The position numbers and the translations under genes are program-made. The notes under the pieces were generated by a model, which was not told the DNA's origin, made no database searches, and worked only from the letters and a program-made list of their open reading frames with translations. Source: Candidatus Thermoflexus japonica (GTDB lineage Bacteria > Chloroflexota > Anaerolineae > Thermoflexales > Thermoflexaceae). From it: a stretch of 56,000 nucleotides of DNA. Of this stretch, positions 17,379-25,361 are shown in pieces. Position 1 is the stretch's first letter; each line of letters opens with the position of its first letter. The stretch lies in assembly GCA_002898735.1 (NCBI GenBank), contig BEHY01000008.1, positions 1 through 56,000 of the forward strand, in the 5' to 3' direction.

Positions 17379-18569
17379 ATGACCGAACGGCTCTACTGGC
17401 TGGACCCCTACCTGCAGCAATTCACCGCCACGGTGACTGCCTTCACGGAGCATAACGGTCAGCCGGCCGTCATCCTGGATCGGACGGCATTTTACCCGAC
17501 CGGCGGAGGGCAACCCGATGATCGGGGGACCCTGAATGGGATCCCGGTGCTGGAGGTGGTCGAGCGGGAAGCCGATGGGGCCATCCTCCACGTCCTGGCT
17601 CGCCCGCTGGAGGCGCGGGAGGTGGAGGGTCGCATCGACTGGGAACGTCGTTTCGACCATATGCAGCAGCACACCGGCCAGCACATCCTCTCCCAGGCGT
17701 TCCTGCGGATCACCGGGGCGCAAACGGTATCCTTCCACCTGGGGGAGGAACTGGTCACCATCGATCTGGATCGTGTCGGATTCCCCCCCGAGGCGATTGA
17801 AGCCGTGGAGGAGTTGGCCAACCGGGTGGTCATGGAGAACCGGGAGGTGTGGACCCGGTTTGTGGAAGCGGAGGAAGCGGAGGGGCTGGGCTTGCGTCGC
17901 CCCCCGAAAAGGGAAGGCCGGATCCGGATCGTCGAGGTGGCGGATTTCGATCGAAGCGCATGCGGAGGGACCCATGTGCGGCGCACGGGGGAAGTGGGGC
18001 CCATCAAGATCGTGAAGCTGGAGCGGCGGGGAAACGAAACCCGGGTGACCTTCCTGTGCGGCGGACGGGCGCTGCGAGATTACCGGAGGAAGCATCGCCT
18101 CCTTCTGGAATCCGCGGGATCCCTCAGCGTGGGCGAGGGCATGCTGCCGGAGGCCATTCGAACCCTACAGGCGGAACTGAAAGAAACCCGCAAGGCGCTG
18201 GGGGCTCTTCAAGAGCTCTATCTGGAGCTCGCCCTCCCCGAGCTCGAGCGGAAGGTTCAGCCTGCCCCCTTTGGGGGGGTCCTGATCCATCTGTGGCCCC
18301 GGCTGCCCTCAGGTCTCCTCCCCCGGCTGGCCCGACGGCTGAGCGAAGGACGTCCCCGCCTGGTCATCCTGGCCTCCGGGGGCGCGGACGGACTCCTGAT
18401 CGTCGCCTGCGGCCCGGGAGTTCCCCTGGATGCTCGGGAAGTCCTCCAGCGCATCCTCCGCCAGCTGGGCCGGGAAGGAGGGGGCGGCCGCCCGGATTAC
18501 GCCCAGGCCCCCCTCCCCCACGGGGATCTCCAGGCCCTCCACAGGGCGCTGAGCGAAGCGATGGGGTAA
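17379..18569 (+). CDS. alanyl-tRNA editing protein (AlaX type, with DHHA1 domain)
   Basis: This 396-residue protein is a stand-alone homologue of the editing half of alanyl-tRNA synthetase. It deacylates Ser- or Gly-tRNA(Ala). The metal-binding motifs are H98-x3-H102 (QHTGQHILSQ) and C195-x3-H199 (SACGGTH). The start of the editing core (DRTAFYPTGGGQPDD) is complete. Residues about 250-396 contain a C-terminal DHHA1-like domain, as in the long AlaX-L/AlaX-M forms. Translation should start at 17379, which has GGTGGAGG upstream; a frame extending to 17295 adds an unlikely leader. The gene is monocistronic and convergent with the aminotransferase; a GC-rich hairpin lies near 18595-18615. Confidence 0.92.
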   Translation: MTERLYWLDPYLQQFTATVTAFTEHNGQPAVILDRTAFYPTGGGQPDDRGTLNGIPVLEVVEREADGAILHVLARPLEAREVEGRIDWERRFDHMQQHTGQHILSQAFLRITGAQTVSFHLGEELVTIDLDRVGFPPEAIEAVEELANRVVMENREVWTRFVEAEEAEGLGLRRPPKREGRIRIVEVADFDRSACGGTHVRRTGEVGPIKIVKLERRGNETRVTFLCGGRALRDYRRKHRLLLESAGSLSVGEGMLPEAIRTLQAELKETRKALGALQELYLELALPELERKVQPAPFGGVLIHLWPRLPSGLLPRLARRLSEGRPRLVILASGGADGLLIVACGPGVPLDAREVLQRILRQLGREGGGGRPDYAQAPLPHGDLQALHRALSEAMG

Positions 18570-18637
18570 ACGCCATCGCTGGGGGAAACAGGGAGGGGGA
18601 GGGCTTTGCCGCCCCCTTCGCCCCGTGTCTGCTGATC

Positions 18638-19795
18638 TTACGTCCTCAACCGCCGGAGGCGGGCCACCGCCTCGCGAAGGGTCTCCTCCCGCTTGCAGAA
18701 GGCGAACCGCACCTGCGTGCGTCCGCGGCCCGGGTAGGCGTAGAAGCTGGAGCCGGGCACCACCGCCACCCCGATCTCCCGGACCAGGCGCATGGCGAAG
18801 GCGGTGTCATCCTCCATCCCGAGAGCCCGGAAGTCAGTCATCACATAATACGCGCCCTGGGGCCACCACACCTCAAATCCCAGCTCCTCCAGCGCCTCCA
18901 CCAGCAGATGTCGGCGCCGGTCGTAATCCGCCCTCAGCTGCTCATAGTAGTCCATCGGGAACTGGAGCGCCACGACGCTGGCCTCCTGGAGCGGGGCGGG
19001 AGCGCCCACGGTGAGGAAGTCATGGACCTTGCGGATCGCGTCCGTGAGATCCTCGGGGGCGATGCACCACCCGATGCGCCACCCGGTCACCGCGTAAGAC
19101 TTCGACATCCCGCTGATGGTGACGGTTCGTTCCCACATCCCGGGCAGCGTGGCGATCGGGATATGGCGATGCCCATCGTAAACAATGTGCTCGTAGATCT
19201 CATCCGTGATGACATAAGCATCGTAGCGCTGGCACAGCTCCGCAATCCAGCGGAGCTCCTCCTCAGAGAACACATGGCCGGTCGGGTTGTGCGGCGTGTT
19301 GAGGATGATCGCCCGGGTTCGGGGAGAAAAGGCGCGACGCAACTCGTCCGGGTCGAAGGTCCATGATGGCGGACGCAGGGGGACGTAAACCGGCTTCGCC
19401 GCGCTGATCCAGGTGTCGGGACCGTAGTTCTCATAGAAGGGCTCGAAGATGATGACCTCGTCCCCGGGGTTCAGCAAGGCGAGCAGGGTGGCGATCATGC
19501 ATTCGGTGGCCCCACAGCACACCGTGATATGGCGTTCCGGATCGATCTCCAGCCCATAAAAACGGCGGTATTTTTCAGCGATCGCCGCCCGCAGCCGGGG
19601 GCTCCCCCACGTGATGGCATACTGGTTATAGTCTTCCCGGATCGCCCGGGCGGCCGCCTCCTTCAGGGCCTCGGGGGCCGGGAAATCCGGGAACCCCTGG
19701 GCCAGGTTGATGGCCCCGTAATGCTGCGCCCACCGAGTCATCTCCCGGATCACAGATTCCGTGAAGTGCCGGACACGATCGGCGGTGCGGGACAT
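18638..19795 (-). CDS. class I/II pyridoxal-phosphate aminotransferase
   Basis: A 385-residue fold-type I aminotransferase. The PLP lysine is in SGMSKSYAVTGWRIGW; NPTGHVFS, DEIYEHIVYDG and the C-terminal arginine in RVRFAF-like context (QVRFAFCKREETL) complete the active site. The N terminus NLAQGFPDFP and the ordering of motifs resemble kynurenine/methionine (YbdL-like) and glutamine transaminases rather than AspC. Likely substrates are aromatic or sulfur amino acids with a 2-oxo acid acceptor; this is inference from similarity. It appears to be a single-gene unit. Confidence 0.9.
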   Translation of the reverse strand: MSRTADRVRHFTESVIREMTRWAQHYGAINLAQGFPDFPAPEALKEAAARAIREDYNQYAITWGSPRLRAAIAEKYRRFYGLEIDPERHITVCCGATECMIATLLALLNPGDEVIIFEPFYENYGPDTWISAAKPVYVPLRPPSWTFDPDELRRAFSPRTRAIILNTPHNPTGHVFSEEELRWIAELCQRYDAYVITDEIYEHIVYDGHRHIPIATLPGMWERTVTISGMSKSYAVTGWRIGWCIAPEDLTDAIRKVHDFLTVGAPAPLQEASVVALQFPMDYYEQLRADYDRRRHLLVEALEELGFEVWWPQGAYYVMTDFRALGMEDDTAFAMRLVREIGVAVVPGSSFYAYPGRGRTQVRFAFCKREETLREAVARLRRLRT

Positions 19796-19903
19796 CCAGG
19801 CCCCTCCAGAAGGGAATCGGAGATCGCCAGGGAGGGCGAGGGCAGGGCCCTTCTCGGCGACCCCACCTGCCTCTCCGGAGCATATCCTATCCTGATCCCT
19901 CCC

Positions 19904-21343
19904 TCAAGGCGAAGGTGGGGTCGGCCAGTCCGGCAGAATATAGGGGATCGACTCCGGAGGAGGAACCGGAGTCAGGAGGTAGACATCCACCCAGCGATAC
20001 CAGAGCACCAGATCCTCATCGTCATACCCCAGATCGATGCGGCGGCCGATGATCCCGCCGCCGGTATCGGCGGCCAGACCCACCCCGTAACCCGGCACAT
20101 ATACCTTCCACCCCAGCCGGATCACCCGCGGATCCACCGCCACAATCCCTCGCTGCATGGGCAGCCCGGTCCGGGTGCGACCGAAATAGGACGCGGAGGG
20201 GTGGACCCCTGCGGTGGAACGACTGTAGGAGGTGGCCAGCATGCGAATCCGCCGCCAGTATTCGATCGGCCCGTCCGGCGTCTCCAGCGTGCGCACCACG
20301 ATCTTCGTCCCATAGACCCATACCCGGGGCTCCGGAGGCCGGATGACGGTTTCATCGACCACCTCCCGCCCAACCTCCTGCCCGTTCTCATAGCGCACCC
20401 GGATCCGCCGCTGGAGCACGCCGTTTCGACCGGGGGATTTCTGAACCCAGGTATCGAGCTCCAGGTTGGGATCCGGCTCCCATGCCGTCGGAAAGGGGAT
20501 CGAAGTTTCTTCGATCTCGAACCCTTCCGCCACCCGGATCACCCGGACGATCTCCCCACCCTGGAGGCGGCTTCCCTCTTCCGGGATCACCCGGTCCTGG
20601 CCATGCAACGAGATCCCCAACTCCCACAACAGCTCCCGGACCGTGCGCGCCGTGGTGGAGATCACCTGGATACGCCCATCGGCTTCCACCGTGATGGGGC
20701 GAGCGCGGAACAGAGAGACCTGCATGCCCCCCCCGAGCGGCGTTTCCGGTCCGGGCACCAGGCGATCCGCCGGGTCCAGGCGCATACCTGCCTCGCGCAA
20801 TGCCGCCCCCACCGTTGGCGCCGTCGACCAGATCACGCGGCGCATCCCGTTTTCCAGACGCACCACCAGGGGAGCGGACCGCACGACCCGGATCTCCCGG
20901 GGAGGCTGCCCGCCGTCGAGCGCGGGAGACCCCGCCTCCCTTCGCCGGCCATCGACCCACAGGACATCCCCCGGCCCCAGGGCGATCCCGGCTTCTGACA
21001 GGATGGTCTGGGGATCGGAATGAAGGGTGTAAAGCTGGATCTGGCGGGAAGGCTCGACCCCACGCCCCTCGATCAGGATTTGAACCGGTCTGGCCCGTCG
21101 GATCGAGATCGTCGCCGGGGGCCGGATCGTATGCGTCAGGGGTGGGGAAACCATATCCTCAGGGCGCAACGTCAGGCCCGCCTCCCGAAGCACATCCCCC
21201 ACCGTTCGTTGATGGGTTCTAATGGAGAAGGGGCGATCATCGAGGAGGATGGTTACGGTCTGTTGAGAGCGCCAGTAACCCCAGAGGCAAAAAGCGCCCA
21301 GCCCCAGCCAGGCGATCCATTTGAGAAACGTCCATCGGTTCAT
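19904..21343 (-). CDS. YabE-like secreted protein: DUF348 repeats, G5 domain, 3D domain
   Basis: A 479-residue envelope protein. An N-terminal hydrophobic segment (WTFLKWIAWLGLGAFCLWGY) acts as signal or anchor. Four ubiquitin-like DUF348 repeats follow (roughly residues 26-270), each with a T-V-x-x-x-L-x-E-x-G-I/L core. A G5-like region then leads to a C-terminal 3D domain, ending in ADTGGGIIGRRIDLGY, where the three conserved aspartates occur. This is the architecture of B. subtilis YabE and Rpf-like proteins; the 3D domain suggests lytic-transglycosylase-like action on peptidoglycan. The ATG at 21343 is chosen because longer versions run into the SRP RNA gene. Confidence 0.88.
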   Translation of the reverse strand: MNRWTFLKWIAWLGLGAFCLWGYWRSQQTVTILLDDRPFSIRTHQRTVGDVLREAGLTLRPEDMVSPPLTHTIRPPATISIRRARPVQILIEGRGVEPSRQIQLYTLHSDPQTILSEAGIALGPGDVLWVDGRRREAGSPALDGGQPPREIRVVRSAPLVVRLENGMRRVIWSTAPTVGAALREAGMRLDPADRLVPGPETPLGGGMQVSLFRARPITVEADGRIQVISTTARTVRELLWELGISLHGQDRVIPEEGSRLQGGEIVRVIRVAEGFEIEETSIPFPTAWEPDPNLELDTWVQKSPGRNGVLQRRIRVRYENGQEVGREVVDETVIRPPEPRVWVYGTKIVVRTLETPDGPIEYWRRIRMLATSYSRSTAGVHPSASYFGRTRTGLPMQRGIVAVDPRVIRLGWKVYVPGYGVGLAADTGGGIIGRRIDLGYDDEDLVLWYRWVDVYLLTPVPPPESIPYILPDWPTPPSP

Positions 21344-21378
21344 CGCAGCGAGCGCGGAACCTGGAGACCTCGGAAACG

Positions 21379-21661
21379 AAAAGGCGGCCGTGCGCCCCTT
21401 GTCGAGCCCGCCTCTCCCCACCGGTGATCCCTCAAACGGCTCCGGCCCGGCACCCCTGCGGCGCGCGAACCGGGACGGCTTACCGTTGCTCCCTTCCGGG
21501 CCTGGCGGGGTTCACCGGGGTCCGCCGCGCAGGACCGGACCTTCATCACCGGGAGGGATCCCCTGGAGGGGCCGCGCTAACCCTCGAAGGGGATGTCAGC
21601 CCCGCGTCTGGCGGATTTCGGGTTCAGGGAACCGCCACCTCCCCGCCTGAGCACGGCCGCC
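21379..21661 (-). ncRNA. ffs: signal recognition particle RNA, large bacterial type
   Basis: The minus strand contains the SRP RNA core: GGTCCTGCGC, CCCCGCCAGG, the GGAA tetraloop flanked by CCC and GGG (21500-21491), and AGCAACGGTAAG. The 98-nt small-type core covers 21541 to 21444. Beyond it, the 5' part reads CCGTGCTCAGGCGGGGAGG and resembles the Alu domain of B. subtilis scRNA. The 3' part reads CGACAAGGGGCGCACGG. The ends pair as GGCGGCCGTGC (21661-21651) with GCACGGCCGCC (21393-21383), followed by a TTTT tract. A promoter ends 6-7 nt before 21661. It is therefore a large SRP RNA of about 280 nt with an Alu domain, lying just upstream of the YabE-like gene. Confidence 0.9.
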
Positions 21662-21667
21662 AGCTTT

Positions 21668-21696
21668 AGCGTATCGGATTCCCCACCCCGTGTCAA
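21668..21696 (-). promoter_or_regulatory. sigma-70 promoter of the SRP RNA
   Basis: On the minus strand TTGACA (21696-21691), a 17-nt spacer and TACGCT (21673-21668). The predicted start at about 21661 coincides with the 5' end of the SRP RNA terminal helix. Confidence 0.75.
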
Positions 21697-22119
21697 GCCA
21701 GGCGCTGAAGGGGCCCTGCCCGGCTCCCAACGTCCCGCGGCCCTTCGGGCCCTCAGGATGAGCCATCTCGCCTCCCCGATTCGAGCCGGATGGCATCCGG
21801 TCACCTCCCATCTTCGTGGGGGAAGGGCTGGAAATGCTCTGGGGCCCGATGTTGAAGGTGACCGGCCTGGCCCTCCAAGTAAACGCCCCCATCATCTGCT
21901 CTCCTCCAGAGGTCCGGGGATCAGGATAAAATGCGGGCAGGAAAGAGAATGGCCGGGAGTGACTCCGGGAAATCAGGATGATGCTTTTGCCCGGGATCAA
22001 GGGAAATGGCCCCATCCCCTTTTTTCGCGAGGGTGGGCCGCCCTGGGTAGCCTGTCCACGCCAAAGCTTCACCAGGAAAAGCCGCCCTGGTGGAAAGTTC
22101 ACCGAGATGGAGGCAGAAA
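21697..22119. other. divergent intergenic region between SRP RNA and GNAT gene
   Basis: This 423-base region holds no supported gene. A GATAAAATG near 21922-21930 (plus) could be the -10 element for the GNAT-rlmB pair, without a good -35. The open frames that cross it on the minus strand overlap the SRP RNA promoter and have no Shine-Dalgarno site. Confidence 0.4.
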
Positions 22120-22593
22120 ATGAAAGCCGAAGAGGCGCATCTGCGCCCGGCACGACCGGAGGATCAGGCGGTCATCCGCCGCCTGGTGCATCAGGCTCGG
22201 CTGAACCCCCTGGGCCTGCACGGGTCCCGTTTCCTGGTCGTGGAGGTAGCCGGCCAGGTCGTGGGAGCGGTCCAGATCCGGCCGCATAGGGATGGCAGTC
22301 GGGAACTGGCCTCCCTCGTGGTGGACCCCGCGTGGCGAGGCCGGGGCCTCGGGAGCATGATGGTGCAGGCCCTGCTGGCCCGGGAACCTGGGCCCCTTTA
22401 TCTCATATGTCGGGCGGAGCTGGAAGGTTTCTATCAGCGTTTCGGCTTCCAGAGGGTTTCACGCCCGGAGATGCCGCCCTTCTTTCGATGGATCGATCGG
22501 ATGGCCCGGCTGGCCCGACCGTTCGGGGGATCATGGGTGGTGATGCGGTGGGAACCAGCGGGCGCGGGGATGGATCTGCCGGACAGGGAGTGA
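22120..22593 (+). CDS. GNAT family N-acetyltransferase
   Basis: A 157-residue acetyltransferase of the GNAT superfamily. The acetyl-CoA pyrophosphate loop is WRGRGLGSMM (about residues 72-81, the R-G-x-G-L/I-G pattern), preceded by the beta4 strand LASLVVDP. The C-terminal GFQRVSRPEMP with FYQRFGF resembles the ArgA/YhbS-like amino-acid N-acetyltransferases that act on glutamate. The start at 22120 has GGAGG 7 nt upstream. The stop is 1 nt before the start of the next gene, so the two are co-translated. Substrate is unproven. Confidence 0.9.
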   Translation: MKAEEAHLRPARPEDQAVIRRLVHQARLNPLGLHGSRFLVVEVAGQVVGAVQIRPHRDGSRELASLVVDPAWRGRGLGSMMVQALLAREPGPLYLICRAELEGFYQRFGFQRVSRPEMPPFFRWIDRMARLARPFGGSWVVMRWEPAGAGMDLPDRE

Positions 22594-22594
22594 G

Positions 22595-23356
22595 ATGAAA
22601 AGGACGGAGACAATCCAGCGCGAATTCCTCTACGGGCGCCACGCGGTGCATGAGGCCCTGCGGGCCGGGCGACGACGCATCTACCGGCTGTTGCTCGCCG
22701 AAGGGCTCCTGCCCCGACCCATCCTGGAGGAGATCCGGGCCATGGCAGCGGATCGTGGGATCCCGATCCTGTATGTGCCCCGGGCCCGCCTCGATGCCAT
22801 CACCGACAGCCATCAGGGGGTCGTGGCGGAGGCCGATCCGTACCCCTACGCGGACCTGGAGCAAGCGTGGGCCGAAAGCGCCCGCCGGCCCGATCCACCC
22901 TTCTGGCTGGCCCTGGATTGCCTCCAGGATCCCCAGAACTTCGGCACCCTGTTGCGGACCGCCGAAGCGGTAGGGGTGCATGCCGTTTTGTTCCCCGAGC
23001 ATCGCAGCGCCCGGGTGACCCCTGCGGTGGTGAACGCCTCCGCCGGCGCCGTGGAACACCTGCGCGTAGTTCAGGTCACCAACCTGGCGCGGGCGCTGGA
23101 GCAATTAAAAGAACGGGGGCTATGGATCGTGGGCCTCCAGCAGGATCCCCGGGCCATCCGCTATGATCAGGCAGATCTCAGCGGCCCGATCGCTCTGGTG
23201 GTGGGCAACGAGGAGTCCGGCATCCGCCCGCTGATTCGACGCGTCTGTGATTTCCTGATCTATCTCCCGATGCGCGGTCGGATCGCCTCGCTGAACGCCG
23301 CCACCGCCGGCGCCGTCGCCCTCTACGAAATCGCCCGGCGAAGGGACTTCCAGTAG
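22595..23356 (+). CDS. TrmH/SpoU family rRNA 2'-O-methyltransferase, RlmB-like
   Basis: A 253-residue SPOUT methyltransferase. The N-terminal substrate-binding L30e-like region begins FLYGRHAVHEAL, which is the RlmB signature start. The knotted catalytic domain has motif 1 (QDPQNFGTLLRTAEA), motif 2 (VGNEESGI) and motif 3 (LPMRGRIASLNAATAGAVALYE). RlmB methylates the 2'-O of G2251 in 23S rRNA; TrmH-like relatives act on other rRNA or tRNA sites. The gene follows the GNAT gene with a 1-nt gap. Confidence 0.92.
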   Translation: MKRTETIQREFLYGRHAVHEALRAGRRRIYRLLLAEGLLPRPILEEIRAMAADRGIPILYVPRARLDAITDSHQGVVAEADPYPYADLEQAWAESARRPDPPFWLALDCLQDPQNFGTLLRTAEAVGVHAVLFPEHRSARVTPAVVNASAGAVEHLRVVQVTNLARALEQLKERGLWIVGLQQDPRAIRYDQADLSGPIALVVGNEESGIRPLIRRVCDFLIYLPMRGRIASLNAATAGAVALYEIARRRDFQ

Positions 23357-23454
23357 CCGGATCTCAGCCCATCCTGCGGATGTTCTTCCGGGCTTTGGGG
23401 GTTGAGCCGGGCGCCCGGAGTGCCCGGCCCAGCTCCCGCTTCATTCTTGCATAC

Positions 23455-23483
23455 TTGTGGATTAAGAACCTCCCTGATACAAT
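23455..23483 (+). promoter_or_regulatory. sigma-70 promoter of the polyamine gene leader
   Basis: TTGTGG (23455-23460), 17-nt spacer and TACAAT (23478-23483) on the plus strand. Transcription would start near 23490, about 256 nt before the coding start, so the gene has a long untranslated leader. Confidence 0.7.
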
Positions 23484-23489
23484 ATATGC

Positions 23490-23745
23490 TTGCGGTTAGG
23501 GCCGTCGCAAGCTCCGGAAGCAATTTATCATCCTTCTCTTACACCCAGGCGGCCATCTTCGAGCCGCCGGGCTCGCAAACCAAATAGGCAGCCGTTCCGG
23601 CTTTTGGCATACGTCGGGTGCCTCCGATGATGCCGGGTGCGGAACCCGTGCTGCCTATTTGCTTTGTAGGGGACGGTGCGTGCGGAGCCGTTTCCCTTCA
23701 GGCGCCGGAGGGTGCCGATCACATTCCGGGGAAAGGAGGTGAACG
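23490..23745 (+). ncRNA. long structured 5' leader of the bpsA-speD gene, candidate cis-regulatory RNA
   Basis: The leader has five hairpins. (1) GCTTGCG (23489-23495) with CGCAAGC (23506-23512), at the very 5' end. (2) GGCGGC with GCCGCC at 23548-23568. (3) A three-tier stem of about 80 nt: CAAATAGGCAGC (23581-23592) with GCTGCCTATTTG (23650-23661), then GTTCCG with CGGAAC, then GGCAT/ATGCC and CGTCGG/CCGATG. (4) GGGGACGG with CCGTTTCCC near 23669-23699. (5) A GGCGCC-rich element just before the ribosome site. The coding start at 23746 is preceded by a near-perfect AAAGGAGGTGA. I recognise no known riboswitch; SAM-, SAH- and preQ1-type consensus cores were looked for by eye and not seen. Control by polyamines or S-adenosyl compounds is a hypothesis. 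Confidence 0.55.
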
Positions 23746-25269
23746 ATGGCGGGGGAGATCCTGACCCTGGGGCGCTCGGAGCTGGCCCGGCTCCTGCGCG
23801 CGATCCTGCGGGAAGGGGATCCCTGGCAGGCGGCTGGCACCGCGGGGCTTCCCTTTCCACGGGTGGTCGAAGGCATCAAGCAGTTGCTGGATGCCGGAGC
23901 CCTGACCTTCGATGGGAAGCGTCTGCAACTGACCGAGCAGGGCCAGCGTCTGGCCCGGGACCTGAATGTGGCAGCAGCTCCAGACATCCGGTGTCTTGCC
24001 TGTCAGGGAACCGGGATTGACCTGGGCTTTTTCCAGGAGGTGACCCGTCGGTACGAGGAACTGGCCAGGGGGCGCCCCGAGCCGCTGGCGGCTTACGATC
24101 AGGGTTATCAGACAATCGATTCCGTGATGCGCCGGGTGGCCCTGATGGTCGCCCAGGGGGATGTGGAGGGCAAGGATGTGGTGGTGCTGGGGGATGATGA
24201 CCTGGCCAGCCTCGCCCTGGCCCTGACCGGGTTACCCCGCTCGGTCGTGGTCATTGAGATCGACCAGCGCCTGTGTGCCTTCATCGAACAGGCCGCGCGC
24301 CGCGCCGGCCTGAACATCACGGTCTACTGCCGCAGCCTGACGGACCGCCTGCCCCCTGAGCTCCTGGGGCGATTCGATACCTTCCTCACCGATCCGACCG
24401 AGACGGAGCACGGCCTTCTGCTGTTCCTGGAGAAGGGGTTCATGTGCCTGAAGAAGGGAGAGGGCCGCGCGGGCTACTTCGGCATCACCCGCATCGAGTC
24501 GAACATCAGCAAGTGGCACGTCTGGCAGCGGGAGCTCCTGAACCGGCACGCCATCACGTTCACCCACATCCTGCCAGACTTCAGCCTCTATGCCAACTGG
24601 GAGGAGCCCGAAGAGCAGCCCATCCCGGATCTTCCGCCCTTCGCCCGTCCTTCGCCCGTTCCCTGGTATCGCTCGACGTTCTTCCGGGTGGAAACCCTGC
24701 CCGAATTCCAGCCACCGGAGGATTATGTGATCGAAGGGGGACGAGAGCTTTACGAGGATGAGGATGCAATCGATAAGGTATGGCGCAGCCCGGATGTGGA
24801 CACCGCGATCACGTCCTCGGTGATGACGGCTGCTCCGACCCCCTTCCCTACCCAGCTGACCCTGGGGCGGCACGTGATCGCGGAGTTCTGGAAGTGTCAG
24901 AATCGGGAGCCCCTGCGGAACCTCAAGCAGGTTCTGGAGCTCGCGGTGCGCCGGGCCGGCGCTACCCTGCTGAACATGAAGATCCACCGCTTCGTCCCGG
25001 ACGGCTTCTCAGCCCTGGTGCTGCTTGCGGAGTCCCATATCTCTCTGCACGCCTGGCCGGAATATGCCTATGTGGCGGTGGATGTGTTCACCTGCGGTGA
25101 GGCGGATCCGGAGGTGATCATCGAGGTGCTCAAGGACTACCTGAAGCCCGCGGAGTCCGCTCAGATCACCCTGGAGCGCGGCCTGGGACCCCTGATGGTC
25201 CTTCCGGCCATGCGCCCGGAAACCGAGGGGGCTCCGCTGAGCTCCCCACCGCTTCCCCTGGGGATCTAA
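23746..25269 (+). CDS. fused N4-bis(aminopropyl)spermidine synthase (BpsA) - S-adenosylmethionine decarboxylase (SpeD)
   Basis: The 507-residue protein joins two polyamine enzymes. Residues about 10-80 form a winged-helix-like region, then CLACQ and the BpsA core: FDQGY-like AYDQGYQTIDSVMRRVALM, the GDDD motif (149-152) and DPTETEHGLLLFLEKG (216-230). BpsA adds two aminopropyl groups from decarboxylated AdoMet to spermidine N4, making branched polyamines found in thermophiles. Residues about 357-485 are a class-1B AdoMet decarboxylase: LTLGRHVIAEFW, the autocleavage site Glu429-Ser430 in LLAESHISLHAWPEY that yields the pyruvoyl cofactor, His436, and Cys450 in VFTCGE. The fusion couples production and use of decarboxylated AdoMet. 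It is a single-gene transcription unit with a structured leader. Confidence 0.92.
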   Translation: MAGEILTLGRSELARLLRAILREGDPWQAAGTAGLPFPRVVEGIKQLLDAGALTFDGKRLQLTEQGQRLARDLNVAAAPDIRCLACQGTGIDLGFFQEVTRRYEELARGRPEPLAAYDQGYQTIDSVMRRVALMVAQGDVEGKDVVVLGDDDLASLALALTGLPRSVVVIEIDQRLCAFIEQAARRAGLNITVYCRSLTDRLPPELLGRFDTFLTDPTETEHGLLLFLEKGFMCLKKGEGRAGYFGITRIESNISKWHVWQRELLNRHAITFTHILPDFSLYANWEEPEEQPIPDLPPFARPSPVPWYRSTFFRVETLPEFQPPEDYVIEGGRELYEDEDAIDKVWRSPDVDTAITSSVMTAAPTPFPTQLTLGRHVIAEFWKCQNREPLRNLKQVLELAVRRAGATLLNMKIHRFVPDGFSALVLLAESHISLHAWPEYAYVAVDVFTCGEADPEVIIEVLKDYLKPAESAQITLERGLGPLMVLPAMRPETEGAPLSSPPLPLGI

Positions 25270-25286
25270 GGGCACGTTCGGGATCA

Positions 25287-25315
25287 TGGGGCGGGCGGCG
25301 AAGCCGCCCGCCCCA
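25287..25315. terminator. 13-bp GC hairpin between convergent genes
   Basis: TGGGGCGGGCGGC (25287-25299) pairs perfectly with GCCGCCCGCCCCA (25303-25315) with a 3-nt loop. It lies between the convergent bpsA-speD and kinase-like genes and has no T-tract, so it is a bidirectional stop or barrier candidate. Confidence 0.5.
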
Positions 25316-25361
25316 CCCTTCCCATCCTCCATCCCCCCATGAGCCCCAGAGTGCCCTCCCC

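Noticed and set aside
21596..22153. A 185-codon minus-strand frame upstream of the SRP RNA
   Set aside because: It overlaps the SRP RNA and its promoter and has no ribosome site or family features.
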